52,506 nucleotides of DNA from Bacteroidota bacterium (GCA_013287545.1 JABDDQ010000008.1:1-52506); one strand, 5' to 3'; positions 1 to 9,480 are shown, counted from the first letter of the stretch. Numbers and translations: made by a program. The notes: generated by a model from the sequence alone, not told the origin.

Positions 1-155
1 CCGAGCTTGATAAGGAAAAAGAAAAGGAGTACAAATCGGAAGGGAACCATGCAGCTAAAAAAGAAGAGAAAAAACAGGTAAGAGCTGATGAGGCCAAAGC
101 CAAAGCTGATAAGGACCAAGAGAAAGCTGATAAATCAGTTAAAAGACACGAGTAG
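1..155 (+). CDS. C-terminal end of a Lys/Glu/Ala-rich protein (partial)
   Basis: The window opens inside this gene. Codons start at base 3 and run to a TAG at 153-155, giving about 50 residues. The tail is almost entirely Lys, Glu, Ala, Asp and Gln, with heptad-like stretches such as KADKDQEKADK and no hydrophobic core. That suggests an extended helix or coiled coil, perhaps the end of a stress or envelope protein. The family cannot be told from this fragment. A strong terminator follows about 45 bases after the stop, so this is the last gene of its transcript. Confidence 0.7.
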   Translation, partial: ELDKEKEKEYKSEGNHAAKKEEKKQVRADEAKAKADKDQEKADKSVKRHE

Positions 156-197
156 ATTTAAATGCTGCGTTGTAGCAAGTAGAAATTACTAATTATA

Positions 198-225
198 AAA
201 AAGTCCTGCAATTGCAGGACTTTTT
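198..225 (+). terminator. Perfect-palindrome intrinsic terminator
   Basis: A 28-base perfect palindrome has the arm AAAAAGTCCTGCAA and its reverse complement, GC-rich in the middle and ending in TTTTT. It lies 42 bases after the stop of the truncated first gene. The flanking A-run and T-run would let it work in both directions. Confidence 0.85.
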
Positions 226-788
226 ATTTATCTATACAGAAAGATGAACCAACCACCAGCTAAAAATCTGTATTTGATATTTGAGAAACTATTTTTTGAC
301 GGGGATTTTTTGCATATTTTTTTCGACGGTGTGTTTGCTTGCGCAAACCAATAACAAAAGCAATAAACCCGTGCGTTTATAATTTACCACTGTATTGTAT
401 ATTGATTTTAAAAACACCAACCTAAAGTTTATTAATAAAAATGCTTTAAGACGGTTAAGGATTTATTTGAATGGTGAGCGTCTCCAAATTTCCTTTAAGG
501 TGTTCGTCTGTTTGCTTAACTACGATGCAATTTACATGATGAAAGATGCAAAGCCAAATTTTTTTCGACAATTTTTTTTCGGGATATTTTTACAGTCTGT
601 TATAAAAATTATATTGCCAAACAGTTACTTATACACATAATATATTGTTAATTAATTAGTTACATGATATTACAATATATTTATTGATGAGGAAAATTTG
701 TAAAAAACGTTAAAACACTCTACAGAATGTTTTTTAGACTAAACCTTTTACCAACATTTGTATCTAACAAAAAAACAAAACTAAAAAA
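226..788. other. Intergenic region with no supported gene
   Basis: About 560 AT-rich bases lie between the terminator and the first lipoprotein gene. They hold T-runs followed by CGAC (near 318-326 and 560-570) and a short hairpin GTTTGC-TTGC-GCAAAC at 333-348 with no T-run after it. An 81-codon TTG-initiated frame at 395-640 has no recognisable motif and a composition typical of random AT-rich DNA, so it is not called. The final 60 bases presumably carry the promoter of the gene at 789. ACATTTG at 755-761 is close to the -7 consensus, but this is weak. Confidence 0.5.
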
Positions 789-1601
789 ATGAAAAAAACA
801 TTCGTTAAAATTTCAGCCTTATCAATAGCAATGGTGGTGTTGGCTACATCATGTTCAAAAACAGGTCCAACGGGTCCGGCAGGTGCTAATGGTGCTAATG
901 GGTCTGCAGGCCCTAACCTAAGCGGTAGCTTAGAAGGTGTAGTTTCGTTGTACGATGTTAGTGGCTCTAAAGTAGTATCAACAACGGCACTTGCCGGCGA
1001 TACAATAGTACTTACTAATAATAGTAATGGTACAGCTTGGAAAACAGCTACAAGTACAACAGGGTCGTACACCTTTGCTAATATTACTACAGGCACTTAT
1101 AGCATGACTGTTACCAAACCAGGTTATGGTTCGGTTATAGCACAAGGCATACAGTTTGCAGGCGGTGGTAATGCAGATAGAAATTTTGCCTTAGGAGCAA
1201 TTCCTACAACGGGTGTAAGCTCAGTGGTAGCTGTTGATACAACATATGCAAGTACCGGTGTAAATTACATAAAAATAAGAGGAGGTGTAACTGCAACATC
1301 AGGCGGAAGCACCGTTATTGTATTTGTATCGTTACCGTACCTTAGCTACGGAAGTACTACGGTTGGTAATTTTTCGGCTTCTTACACAGTAGCCGTAGCA
1401 CCGGGTACAAGTGCATATAAAATACTTATACCAACTGCCGATATGTATAACTACGGTTTTGCAAGTGGCAACTCTGCTTATTTTGCTACCTGTATTCTTG
1501 GTGGTACTACAAGTACTTCAAGCTACGCAGATTGGGCAACCGGGCAAACAGTTTATACCGCACTTAGCCCTTCTACCGTTGCAACAACTACGGTACAGTA
1601 A
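789..1601 (+). CDS. Lipoprotein with short collagen-like repeat and carboxypeptidase-regulatory-like domain
   Basis: 270 residues. The N-terminus is a lipoprotein signal (MKKTFVKISALSIAMVVLATSC) with the lipid-attachment Cys at residue 22. Right after it comes a short Gly-X-Y tract, GPTGPAGANGANGSAGP (residues 26-42), like the collagen-like stalks seen in other bacterial surface proteins. Residues about 46-135 resemble a carboxypeptidase regulatory-like beta-sandwich, with the pattern 'G.V.L.D..G......A..GDT' and 'TTGSYTFANITTGTYSMTVTKPGYG'. The rest is beta-rich and Ser/Thr-rich. It is probably anchored in the outer membrane and exposed on the surface. The gene is followed 65 bases later by another lipoprotein gene on the same strand, possibly co-transcribed. 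The function is unknown. Confidence 0.85.
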   Translation: MKKTFVKISALSIAMVVLATSCSKTGPTGPAGANGANGSAGPNLSGSLEGVVSLYDVSGSKVVSTTALAGDTIVLTNNSNGTAWKTATSTTGSYTFANITTGTYSMTVTKPGYGSVIAQGIQFAGGGNADRNFALGAIPTTGVSSVVAVDTTYASTGVNYIKIRGGVTATSGGSTVIVFVSLPYLSYGSTTVGNFSASYTVAVAPGTSAYKILIPTADMYNYGFASGNSAYFATCILGGTTSTSSYADWATGQTVYTALSPSTVATTTVQ

Positions 1602-1666
1602 TTAAGTTATAATATTAAAAAAATATTGTACATTTATTTATTATAAACAACTACAAAATTATTTTT

Positions 1667-2437
1667 ATGAAAAACAACCTAAACCTATTATCTTTTTTTG
1701 TGCTTAGTATTTTACTTGGCGGTGCGTGTACCAAAAACAATAGCACTACTCCGGGTGGCCCTGCCAGTACAAATAGTACTACCATAACCCCATCAACAGC
1801 CACAAGTTATTTTGGTATTTTAAATATTACATCGGCACAAACAGTACAACAGGGTACCTCTTTATATCCGGCAATTAATATTTGTTCAGCGTATTTTTCT
1901 AACACAGCAGTGCCTGATATTACGCCATCTACTTTTGTTAAAGTAGATAGCCTGAGTTTAAATGGTAGAAGGTTTAAATTTTCGGGTTACGAATATCAAG
2001 ATACTACGTATCAAATTACTTACCCGTCTGCTACTTGGCACGTAACAGGTTTAGCTGTTATACCATCGTTTACGTATACAAACGCTACGCCATTGCCAAC
2101 TTTTACAGGCTACGCTACGTTGCCCGATACAATACACATTAACCAGCAACTAACCGTTGCAGTTACAGGTGTAACAGGCAGCGACCAAACAAATGTTATA
2201 ATAAGCGACGGAAGCAATGCAAGTGGGCATACGGTTAGTCAAGTATTAGGAACAGGTGCAACATCGGTTACGTTTCCGGCATCGTCGTTATCAAGTCTTA
2301 CAACAACAACTACCACAACTTCAAATGCTTTTATTAATATAAACTGTATAAAAAACAATGCACAAGCTGTAAATGGTTTGCCTTTTAATTTTCAGTTAAG
2401 CTATCAGCTAAATAAAACTATTTATATAAAGCAATAA
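1667..2437 (+). CDS. Lipoprotein of unknown function, paralogue of the protein at 20800-21528
   Basis: 256 residues with a lipoprotein signal ending LLGGAC (Cys at 21), then a Thr/Ser/Asn-rich linker and a beta-rich domain. It is clearly related along its whole length to the lipoprotein at 20800-21528. Shared blocks are VKVdSLSLNG-x2-FKF, IPSFTYTN-x2-P-P-T-GY-LPDTI, TG-x-GSD, and the C-terminal ending F-FNF-x-YLNKTIYIK. No known domain was recognised. The N-terminal Cys points to lipid anchoring and the conserved C-terminus to one folded domain. Its stop lies 9 bases from the convergent gene at 2447. Confidence 0.8.
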   Translation: MKNNLNLLSFFVLSILLGGACTKNNSTTPGGPASTNSTTITPSTATSYFGILNITSAQTVQQGTSLYPAINICSAYFSNTAVPDITPSTFVKVDSLSLNGRRFKFSGYEYQDTTYQITYPSATWHVTGLAVIPSFTYTNATPLPTFTGYATLPDTIHINQQLTVAVTGVTGSDQTNVIISDGSNASGHTVSQVLGTGATSVTFPASSLSSLTTTTTTTSNAFININCIKNNAQAVNGLPFNFQLSYQLNKTIYIKQ

Positions 2438-2446
2438 TTAAAAAAC

Positions 2447-3181
2447 TTAACTACTAAGCAGTAGTTGATTTATTTGCTGTTTGTATTTGCGTTTTTTTAC
2501 ATAACGAAATTTATAATCGCGAAGTATTTGACGAATATCAAACCAGGCTCCGTAAGAATAATAAAAGCCGTTGAAGTTTAGTGTAGAATTTTTTTCGGAT
2601 GTAAAACGATAACCTACCATGCCAATAATGCCAATCCACTTGGTGGGTTTAAAAGCCAGCAAGGGCCCTATACCACCTACTAATAAACCTGCTGATTTAT
2701 CGGCCAAAAGTTTGTTGGTGTTTACATCGTAATATTTAAAATCGTAAGTGCCTAACCCAATTTCCGACTGGATATCGATTTCCCAAAAGCGTTTATCGAG
2801 AATTGTGTATTGGTAAAAAAAAGTGCCATAATCCATATCAAGCGTACGATTGACCGGAATATTTTTATCGGTTTTGGTTTTAACTTGTTGTTTAGAGCTT
2901 GAAGTAATGTTATACCCACCAAGTCCAAAAACATGCCTGTCGTTTACAAGTACACCAAGCTGCAAACCATTAATGTTGATAGACTGGTTACGGATGAAAG
3001 AATTACGTTGGTCTAAATTTATGTAAGGGCGGTATTTTTGAGGGCGATATATATAGGTGCTATCAACTTTTAGTTGGGCGGTTAACGAATCTTTTATATG
3101 CTGTTTTTCGGGGCTGAGATTTTGCGCCCCCAACGTAGTTTGCAGTAGTATAAAAAGCGCTATAATTATGTACTTACTCAT
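2447..3181 (-). CDS. Hypothetical secreted protein, probably a small outer-membrane barrel
   Basis: 244 residues with a Sec signal peptide (MSKYIIIALFILLQTTLGAQ). The mature part alternates hydrophobic and polar residues, with Gly/Tyr/Phe-rich strands such as GLQLGVLVN, VFGLGGYN, IGLGTYDFKYYDV and GIIGMVGYRF. This is the pattern of an outer-membrane beta-barrel of roughly eight strands. The C-terminal 40 residues are basic (KFRYVKKRKYKQQ), which is unusual for a barrel end and may be periplasmic. No family was recognised. It converges on the lipoprotein gene at 1667-2437. Confidence 0.75.
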   Translation of the reverse strand: MSKYIIIALFILLQTTLGAQNLSPEKQHIKDSLTAQLKVDSTYIYRPQKYRPYINLDQRNSFIRNQSININGLQLGVLVNDRHVFGLGGYNITSSSKQQVKTKTDKNIPVNRTLDMDYGTFFYQYTILDKRFWEIDIQSEIGLGTYDFKYYDVNTNKLLADKSAGLLVGGIGPLLAFKPTKWIGIIGMVGYRFTSEKNSTLNFNGFYYSYGAWFDIRQILRDYKFRYVKKRKYKQQINQLLLSS

Positions 3182-3367
3182 ACTACATGTAACAATTAGA
3201 CTTTTAAATTAAGCAAAGGTTTAAAATTGAGCAAAAAGAACGGTTTTTAACCATAAAAACCCTCGAATTTATGTCTTTTTTTGTAGAAAATAAGCGACAA
3301 ACTGTAGAAAAGGGCTAATAAAAGTTAAATATATAACGTTTAAAACAGGTTTTTTTGTTTTTTTTTA

Positions 3368-3396
3368 TTGAGGCTGGACAAAAGAATATATCTTTA
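3368..3396 (+). promoter_or_regulatory. Candidate Bacteroidota-type promoter for the T9SS protein
   Basis: TTG at 3368-3370 is followed 18 bases later by TATCTTTA at 3389-3396, one mismatch from the -7 consensus TAnnTTTG. The coding start is at 3422, leaving a short leader. This rests on motif match only. Confidence 0.45.
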
Positions 3397-3421
3397 GCAA
3401 AATTTTTAAACTAAATAAACA

Positions 3422-5554
3422 ATGAAAAAACAATTATTTACACTTGCACTTGGTGTTTCCAGCCTTGCTGCATTTAGCCAAGCATCTACAATTTGGCAGC
3501 CTTATAATTCAAACTTAGCTCCGGCTAACTCTATAGGCCAGTTAAGTGTAGTTGATACAAACACTGTATGGGGTTTAGATGGCTCTTCGTACAATATGTT
3601 TACAAGAACTATTGATGGAGCAAATTTCCACGCAGGTAAATTTAACCCAGATACAAGTACGTATCAAGGTGCATCAATTTCGGCTGTAGATGCTAATACT
3701 GCTTATATTACTGCTTTTAGAAAAGCACAAACTGCAACTAACGCAGGTCAAATATTAAAAACTACCAATGGTGGTGCTACTTGGACTAACATGGTAAATA
3801 CCGGCATGTATACAGGTTCAACTACTGCTTTTATTGATTGGGTTCATTTTTGGGATGCTAACAACGGTTTAGTTTTTGGTGACCCTAATGGTAGCAGTGC
3901 CGGTGGTGCTACTGCTATGTGGGAAATTTACCGCACACATGATGGTGGAACTACATGGACTCGTGTAGCAGATGCTAATGTACCTACACCTCTTAATGGT
4001 GATGGTGGATTAACAAGTTCTTATACAACTTACAAACATTTTATGTGGGCCGGTACCTTTAACGGTTTAGTTTTAGCATCATCTGATAGCGGAAAAACTT
4101 GGACTTACTCTAATGGCACTAACGGTTCAATTGGAATTGATGGTGGTTGCGATGGTTTAGCTTTCAGAGATTCTATACATGGTTTAGCTTGGGGTCTTAA
4201 TACAACAGGCGGCGTTCCAACTGTAATTCGTACATCTGATGGTGGTGCAACCTGGACTCCGGTAACTATGGGTACTTCGGTAGGTTTTGGTACTATGTGT
4301 ACTATTCCTAAAACTAAAGGGTATATGGCAGTTGGTGCTGATAGCGCAAGTTATTCTACTTTCTCAGCTACAAGCCCGGTTTACACATCAGTAACTTATG
4401 ATGATGGTGCAACTTGGAATGTTTTAGAATCAGGTACTGCAGGTGATGATGCCGTAAGAATGTTAAGTGTACAAATGGTTGACTCATTAAACGGTTGGGC
4501 AGGAAACTTTTCAGATACTACTATGCCTCATGGTTTAGGTGGTGCTAACAGATTTCATTTAGGTCACAAAACAGGATGCCCTATTGGCATTACTGCTCAT
4601 TCATCAAGCACTCCATTTAACGTGTGTGCCGGAAGTGCAATTACACTTACTGCAAGTGGTTTAAACACCTATACTTGGAGCACAAGTGCAACAACCGCAA
4701 GTGTTTCTGTATCTCCTACTGTTACTACTACTTATAGCGTAGCAGGAACTACAACAGCAGGTTGTGCAAACTACGATGCGTTTGATGTTACTGTAATAAG
4801 CGGTACTGTTACAACAACTGCGCCATCTCATACAATTTGCCCTGGTAGCAACGTAACATTACACGTTTCGGGTGCAACTACATATAGCTGGTCACCTTCA
4901 ACAGCTTTAACTGTTACTACAGGTACGGCTTCGGTTGCCAGTCCAACTGCGGCAATTACATATACTGTAATGGGCATCGATAATTTTTGTCCTTTAACTC
5001 CTGCAACAATTTCAATTGCTATGAAAGCAGTTCCTAATTTAACTGTAACAGCAAGTTCTTATTCTGTTTGTGGTGCAGTTGGTTCATCTACTTTATCAGC
5101 AGCAGGTGCTAACACATACACTTGGACTACCGGTGCAGGTACAACTATATCAACAACTTCAACTACTGTGGTAAGCCCTGTATCTACAGGAACTGCTACA
5201 TCTTATATGGCAACCTACACTATTACAGGTAATGGTACAGCTACTACCAATTGTACATCTAAAAGCACTATTACATTAACTGTAACTGCTTGTTCTGGTA
5301 TCGAAGATTATTCAAGCACAAGCCACGTATCAGTTTATCCTAACCCATCTAATGGTTTAGTAACTGTTAGCTTAGCTAATATTGAAGCAAATACTGCAAT
5401 GTATGTTACAAACATGATTGGCCAACAAGTTGTAAGCGCAACTTTAAAAGACCTAAACACTAACTTTGATTTTAGTGCTTTAAACAAAGGTGTTTACTTT
5501 ATTACCGTAACTAACGGAAATAGCAAACACGTTGAAAAACTGATTATTCAGTAA
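3422..5554 (+). CDS. T9SS-secreted protein with BNR/YCF48-like repeats and PKD/Ig-like domains
   Basis: 710 residues. After a signal peptide (MKKQLFTLALGVSSLAAFSQA), residues about 25-380 hold repeated Asp-box/YCF48-like motifs (TTNGGATWTNM, THDGGTTWTRV, SSDSGKTWTYS, TSDGGATWTPV, DDGATWNVL), expected to form a beta-propeller. Residues about 395-625 are three Ig/PKD-like segments, each with a 'TLTASG.NTYTW' type strand and paired cysteines. The last 75 residues are a type A T9SS sorting domain (SVYPNPSNGLVTV ... GVYFITVTNGNSKHVEKLIIQ), which directs export across the outer membrane and cleavage at the surface. It is likely a surface adhesin or binding protein; the ligand cannot be inferred. 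A strong terminator follows. Confidence 0.9.
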   Translation: MKKQLFTLALGVSSLAAFSQASTIWQPYNSNLAPANSIGQLSVVDTNTVWGLDGSSYNMFTRTIDGANFHAGKFNPDTSTYQGASISAVDANTAYITAFRKAQTATNAGQILKTTNGGATWTNMVNTGMYTGSTTAFIDWVHFWDANNGLVFGDPNGSSAGGATAMWEIYRTHDGGTTWTRVADANVPTPLNGDGGLTSSYTTYKHFMWAGTFNGLVLASSDSGKTWTYSNGTNGSIGIDGGCDGLAFRDSIHGLAWGLNTTGGVPTVIRTSDGGATWTPVTMGTSVGFGTMCTIPKTKGYMAVGADSASYSTFSATSPVYTSVTYDDGATWNVLESGTAGDDAVRMLSVQMVDSLNGWAGNFSDTTMPHGLGGANRFHLGHKTGCPIGITAHSSSTPFNVCAGSAITLTASGLNTYTWSTSATTASVSVSPTVTTTYSVAGTTTAGCANYDAFDVTVISGTVTTTAPSHTICPGSNVTLHVSGATTYSWSPSTALTVTTGTASVASPTAAITYTVMGIDNFCPLTPATISIAMKAVPNLTVTASSYSVCGAVGSSTLSAAGANTYTWTTGAGTTISTTSTTVVSPVSTGTATSYMATYTITGNGTATTNCTSKSTITLTVTACSGIEDYSSTSHVSVYPNPSNGLVTVSLANIEANTAMYVTNMIGQQVVSATLKDLNTNFDFSALNKGVYFITVTNGNSKHVEKLIIQ

Positions 5555-5577
5555 TTAAATAAAACTTTAATGAGTTT

Positions 5578-5605
5578 AAAAGGAGCCTTCGGGCTCCTTT
5601 TTTTT
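5578..5605. terminator. Bidirectional intrinsic terminator
   Basis: The stem AGGAGCC (5581-5587), TTCG tetraloop and GGCTCCT (5592-5598) are preceded by AAA and followed by a T8 run. It lies 24 bases after the stop of the T9SS protein and about 70 bases from the 3' end of the convergent gene at 5673, and can serve both. Confidence 0.9.
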
Positions 5606-5672
5606 GTGCTCTATGCAAAATGTTATTACTTGTGGGTGAATAACACTAACAAGAGCAGAGAATAATGCTTAA

Positions 5673-6311
5673 TTAAAACTTATACCCAATATTTATTGCT
5701 GCGGTTATATATCCGCTTGGGTCTCTATTCCCTCCTATATCACCTTGTATAACTTTGGTTCCCAAAGATTCTTGCACACCAAAACCCAGTATGCAATCAA
5801 TAACTAATTGGTTACATATATAAAATTGAACTCCGTTTACAAGCCCACAGCCCATAAAGTAATCTATATATTCATCACTATGTGAGAAGGATGGATTATT
5901 TTTTTGATACAATGTATATTGTTGAGTTGAATGTAATGTGCCATACATGCCAAAAGCACCAACATAATAACCAGAATGGGGGCGTTTTTTTGAAACAAAA
6001 AATTTATAGTGCGCAGAAAGCTGATATCCTTGGTCTGTAGAAGTTATAGACTGAAATGAATTTACGTTTTTACTTGTGCCGGTAAAAAACAACGAATACA
6101 ATTGCACACTATGGCGTTTAACAAGTAATTTTTCTATGGTAAATGAAATAGCTTTACCATTACCACCATTTACAATATAATATACAACAGGTAAAAGCAA
6201 ATCTGTTTTTATAACCAGGTTAATTGGTTTTTGGGTTTTATTAACCTTAGTGCTGTCTTGTGCAGAGCATATAGTAGTAATCAATAAAAAGAAGAGGAGT
6301 ACTTTTTTCAT
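5673..6311 (-). CDS. Putative outer-membrane beta-barrel protein (DUF3575-like)
   Basis: 212 residues with a clear signal peptide (MKKVLLFFLLITTICSAQ). The mature sequence has alternating strands: LVIKTDLLLPVVYYIV, KAISFTIEKLL, YYVGAFGMYGTL, LVIDCILGFGVQESLG. It ends in the barrel-type terminal strand GYITAAINIGYKF, with the C-terminal Phe expected for BAM recognition. The 'N-K-D-LLP' opening and 'SFTIEKLL..RHSVQL' resemble DUF3575-type small Bacteroidota barrels, but that assignment is tentative. It is transcribed alone and converges on the T9SS gene through a shared terminator. Confidence 0.75.
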   Translation of the reverse strand: MKKVLLFFLLITTICSAQDSTKVNKTQKPINLVIKTDLLLPVVYYIVNGGNGKAISFTIEKLLVKRHSVQLYSLFFTGTSKNVNSFQSITSTDQGYQLSAHYKFFVSKKRPHSGYYVGAFGMYGTLHSTQQYTLYQKNNPSFSHSDEYIDYFMGCGLVNGVQFYICNQLVIDCILGFGVQESLGTKVIQGDIGGNRDPSGYITAAINIGYKF

Positions 6312-6361
6312 TTTATAAATATATGTTTATTTGGTGTTAGTGGTAATTTTCTGTTAGAAAA

Positions 6362-6393
6362 GAGATTGCTTCGTCGTGCCTCCTCGCAATGAC
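6362..6393. repeat. Dispersed intergenic repeat with terminal ATTGC/GCAAT arms
   Basis: The stretch GAGATTGCTTCGTCGTGCCT followed by CCTCGCAATGAC can pair through ATTGC and GCAAT. It shares the CGTCGTGCCTCCT core (in reverse complement, AGGAGGCACGAC) with the elements at 15284 and 45382. It lies in the 139-base gap between two minus-strand genes. Confidence 0.5.
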
Positions 6394-6450
6394 AAAATAA
6401 AAAAACCGTTGCATTTTCATACAACGGCTTTTGTTTTTAATTAGAATGGT

Positions 6451-9369
6451 TTACTCGCTAATTTCTTTACCAGTTACATCAAGTAGTTTTACATCGTAAC
6501 CAAGTTTTTTAATTTTATCTAGGTTAGTTTGTTTATCGCCTACTATAATAATGTTTACGTTACCGTATGGTAAGTGTTTTTTAGCTAAGTCATTAATTTC
6601 TGCTTGCGAAATAGATGATAAAATTTGACTTTGTTTAGCTACATAGCTTCCATCTAAATTATAATCAACCAAACGTTTTAAGAATGCCGCTTTTTGAAAT
6701 GGCGATTCGTATTTAAGTGCATCGCTTTGGCCCATGCTGCTTTTAGTAAAGCCAAGCTCATCGGCACTTACACCTTTATCGGCATATTTTTTTATTTCGC
6801 TCATAAAATCAACTACCGAGCTATCGGTTGTGTTGGCACGTACTGCGGCACTCATTACAAAAGTACCGTCGTATAAGCCACCATTAAACGTGCCGCGTGC
6901 GCCATAGGTAAAGCCACGTTTTTCGCGTAATAATAGGTTTAGGCGGCCATTAAACGATGCGCCAAAAGGGAAATTCATAATGCTTGATTTGTAATAATCT
7001 CCGGTAGCATCGTAAGGCATGGCTATACTACCAATACGAATTTCTGACTGCGGTGCCGCTTTTTTATCGATAAAATAAACACTTGTTTTTGCAATAGCAG
7101 GTACCACAGGCTCAGGTGCTTTGGTAACTTTTACATTAGCCCATTTGCTTAAAAATTGCAGCTTAGGCATTAGTTGTTGCTGGTTTAAATTACCCACCAC
7201 CATTACTTTTGTTTGCGATGGCGATAAGTTAGATTTATAATAAGCTTTTACATCATCTAAGGTTATCATAGCAATAGTTTCTGCGGTACCGGTAGTTGGC
7301 AAAGCCATAATGTTGTTTGTGCCATACAGTATGCGGGCAAATTGTTGGTCGGCAATGGCACTTGCACTTGTTTGTTGCTGTTGCACAACATCTAACTGTT
7401 GTTTTTTAGAACGGTCGAAATCTTCCTGACTGAATTTTGGTTTATACAACATCTCTTCCACAATAGCCAGGGTTTTATCTACGTTTTCGGTAAGGGTAGA
7501 AATGTTTAAAACAATTTCGGTTGAGTTGCACGATACATCAATATCAGAACCCAAAGCTTCCAGCATATCGCTAATTTCTTCGGCAGTATGATTTTGTGTA
7601 GCCTCGTTTAAAAGATTAGCTGTTAAGTAAGCTAAACCTGCACGGGTCATGTTTTCGAAACGATGCCCAGCCTGAATAGCTATTTGTATAGACACCTTTG
7701 GAATTTCGTTGGTGTAGGTGCCAATAAATTTAATGCCGTTATCAAATTTATCTTGCCAGTATACAGGTACTTTTACAATAGGGTTTTCGCCACCGGCAGG
7801 TTTAATGCTTCTGTCAAACGTTTCTTTAAGCGGGGTGTAAGTTAAACCTTTATACTCCGGAGATTCTTGCTGAATGTTACGGTCATACATTTTCCAGTTA
7901 TCGTCATGCACTTTTAAATCGCCTTTACCTTTAGGCACTACACTTAATATAACACATGGTTTGCCTTTAATATATTTGTTGTATGCAGCCATTACATCTT
8001 GCTTAGTAAGCTTTTCAACAGCTTCTAATTCTTTCTTCATGTAATCGGGGTTACCGGTTAAAGTTTGGTACTGCGCCAAAGCAGCTCCTTTACCTTGCAC
8101 GGTAGTTAGCCTATCAATAAACCCGGCTTTGGTAGATGTTTTGTAACGAGCCAATTGCTCATCGGTTACGCCACCTTTTTTCTCCCAATCAGCTAATATG
8201 GTGTTTATTTCTGTTTGCATATCGGCAAGTTTCGCATCCTGGTTAGCACGCACTTGTAACTGAAACTGACCAGATAATTCTCTGTCGTAATTAAATGCAC
8301 TAACAGCAACCGCTTTTTTAGTTTTAATTAAACCAACTTCGAACGGAGTAGATTTAGAACCTGCTAAAAAATGCGATAGCGCATCCATTGCGGCACTTTC
8401 GTTGTTATATACATTAACGCTTGGCCACACCATGGCAATCATAGGGAATTTAATATTATCCTCATACGAAATGTAACGTGTATCTTTAAGTACAGGAGGC
8501 ATTTTATCCATTGCTTTTACAGCCGGACCAGGACTTATACTGCCAAAATATTTTTGGATTAAAGGAAGAATTTTTTCTGCCGTAACATCGCCCGAAATAG
8601 TTAGCGTGGCGTTGTTAGGACCGTACCAGCGCAGGTAAAAACGTTTTAAATCGTTTACATCTACTCTATCTAAATCAACTAAATAACCAATGGTGCTCCA
8701 AGAATATGGATGCCCTTCAGGATACAAAGCCTCACCAATTTTTTCTTGTACTAAACCATAGGGACGGTTATCGTAACTTTGTCCGCGCTCGTTTTTAACG
8801 GTAGACCTTTGGTTTTCAAACTTTGTTTGCGTAACGCTATCTAATAAAAAGCCCATACGGTCGCTCTCTAACCAAAGGGCGGCTTCTAACTGGTTAACAG
8901 GCATCACTTCAAAATAGTTGGTTCTATCTGTATTAGTGCTACCGTTTAATGTACCACCCGATTCGGTTACCACTTTAAAATGTTGCTCATCAGCCACGTG
9001 CTTTGAGCCCTGAAACATCATGTGTTCAAAAAAGTGTGCAAAGCCGCTGCGTCCTTCTTGCTCGCGGGCAGACCCAACGTGATACGTAACATCTACATAC
9101 ACAATAGGGTCGCTATGGTCTTCGTGTATAACTATGTTCATGCCATTTGGCAACACGTATTTTTTATACGGAATAACAATTTCGTTATCGCTTTTTTTAT
9201 CGATGGTTTCAAGCAACTTAGGAGCCCCTGCTGCATCGGTAACCGATTTAGATGAACTTTTTGCACCGGCCTGACCACCTTTTGGCGGGCGTGCAGCCGG
9301 GTTTATTTGTGCATTTACTACTACAGTAGATGCTACAAGTGCAATTGATACGTATTTTATTAATTTCAT
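6451..9369 (-). CDS. M16 family zinc metallopeptidase, two-domain (pitrilysin/insulinase type), secreted
   Basis: About 972 residues from the chosen start MKLIKYVSIALVASTVVVNAQ, a signal peptide. An upstream in-frame Met would add 16 residues ahead of the signal and overlap the promoter. The N-terminal half holds the inverted zinc motif HFFEH (His112, Glu115, His116) and the third ligand Glu about 194 (TVKNERGQ). The C-terminal half repeats the fold without the motif (GLAYLTANLLNEAT), as in other M16 enzymes where it closes the peptide chamber. The length matches two fused M16 units. It probably degrades peptides in the periplasm. A perfect TATCTTTG -7 box on this strand lies 20 bases upstream. 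Confidence 0.92.
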   Translation of the reverse strand: MKLIKYVSIALVASTVVVNAQINPAARPPKGGQAGAKSSSKSVTDAAGAPKLLETIDKKSDNEIVIPYKKYVLPNGMNIVIHEDHSDPIVYVDVTYHVGSAREQEGRSGFAHFFEHMMFQGSKHVADEQHFKVVTESGGTLNGSTNTDRTNYFEVMPVNQLEAALWLESDRMGFLLDSVTQTKFENQRSTVKNERGQSYDNRPYGLVQEKIGEALYPEGHPYSWSTIGYLVDLDRVDVNDLKRFYLRWYGPNNATLTISGDVTAEKILPLIQKYFGSISPGPAVKAMDKMPPVLKDTRYISYEDNIKFPMIAMVWPSVNVYNNESAAMDALSHFLAGSKSTPFEVGLIKTKKAVAVSAFNYDRELSGQFQLQVRANQDAKLADMQTEINTILADWEKKGGVTDEQLARYKTSTKAGFIDRLTTVQGKGAALAQYQTLTGNPDYMKKELEAVEKLTKQDVMAAYNKYIKGKPCVILSVVPKGKGDLKVHDDNWKMYDRNIQQESPEYKGLTYTPLKETFDRSIKPAGGENPIVKVPVYWQDKFDNGIKFIGTYTNEIPKVSIQIAIQAGHRFENMTRAGLAYLTANLLNEATQNHTAEEISDMLEALGSDIDVSCNSTEIVLNISTLTENVDKTLAIVEEMLYKPKFSQEDFDRSKKQQLDVVQQQQTSASAIADQQFARILYGTNNIMALPTTGTAETIAMITLDDVKAYYKSNLSPSQTKVMVVGNLNQQQLMPKLQFLSKWANVKVTKAPEPVVPAIAKTSVYFIDKKAAPQSEIRIGSIAMPYDATGDYYKSSIMNFPFGASFNGRLNLLLREKRGFTYGARGTFNGGLYDGTFVMSAAVRANTTDSSVVDFMSEIKKYADKGVSADELGFTKSSMGQSDALKYESPFQKAAFLKRLVDYNLDGSYVAKQSQILSSISQAEINDLAKKHLPYGNVNIIIVGDKQTNLDKIKKLGYDVKLLDVTGKEISE

Positions 9370-9388
9370 TTTTTTTAGTGATTTTGTA

Positions 9389-9396
9389 CAAAGATA
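9389..9396 (-). promoter_or_regulatory. -7 promoter element of the M16 peptidase gene
   Basis: Read on the minus strand the bases are TATCTTTG, an exact match to the Bacteroidota -7 consensus TAnnTTTG. It lies 20 bases before the chosen ATG at 9369, which supports that start over the upstream Met. Confidence 0.6.
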
Positions 9397-9480
9397 ATTT
9401 TTTTGAAACGCCACCATAATTTTGATTTAAAAACGGTAATTTATAAGGATAAAGGGTTTTTACAGGTAAACAAAGAAGTA

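Noticed and set aside
333-348. GTTTGC/GCAAAC hairpin as a terminator
   Set aside because: Six-base stem without a following T-run and far from any gene end.
395-640. 81-codon TTG-initiated frame in the first intergenic region
   Set aside because: No ATG, no motif, low-complexity T-runs give the Phe-rich stretch, and no promoter or terminator frames it.
764-1096. Minus-strand 110-codon frame over the collagen-like gene
   Set aside because: It lies opposite the strongly supported lipoprotein gene and its Pro/Leu/Val composition is a mirror of the Gly/Thr-rich coding strand.
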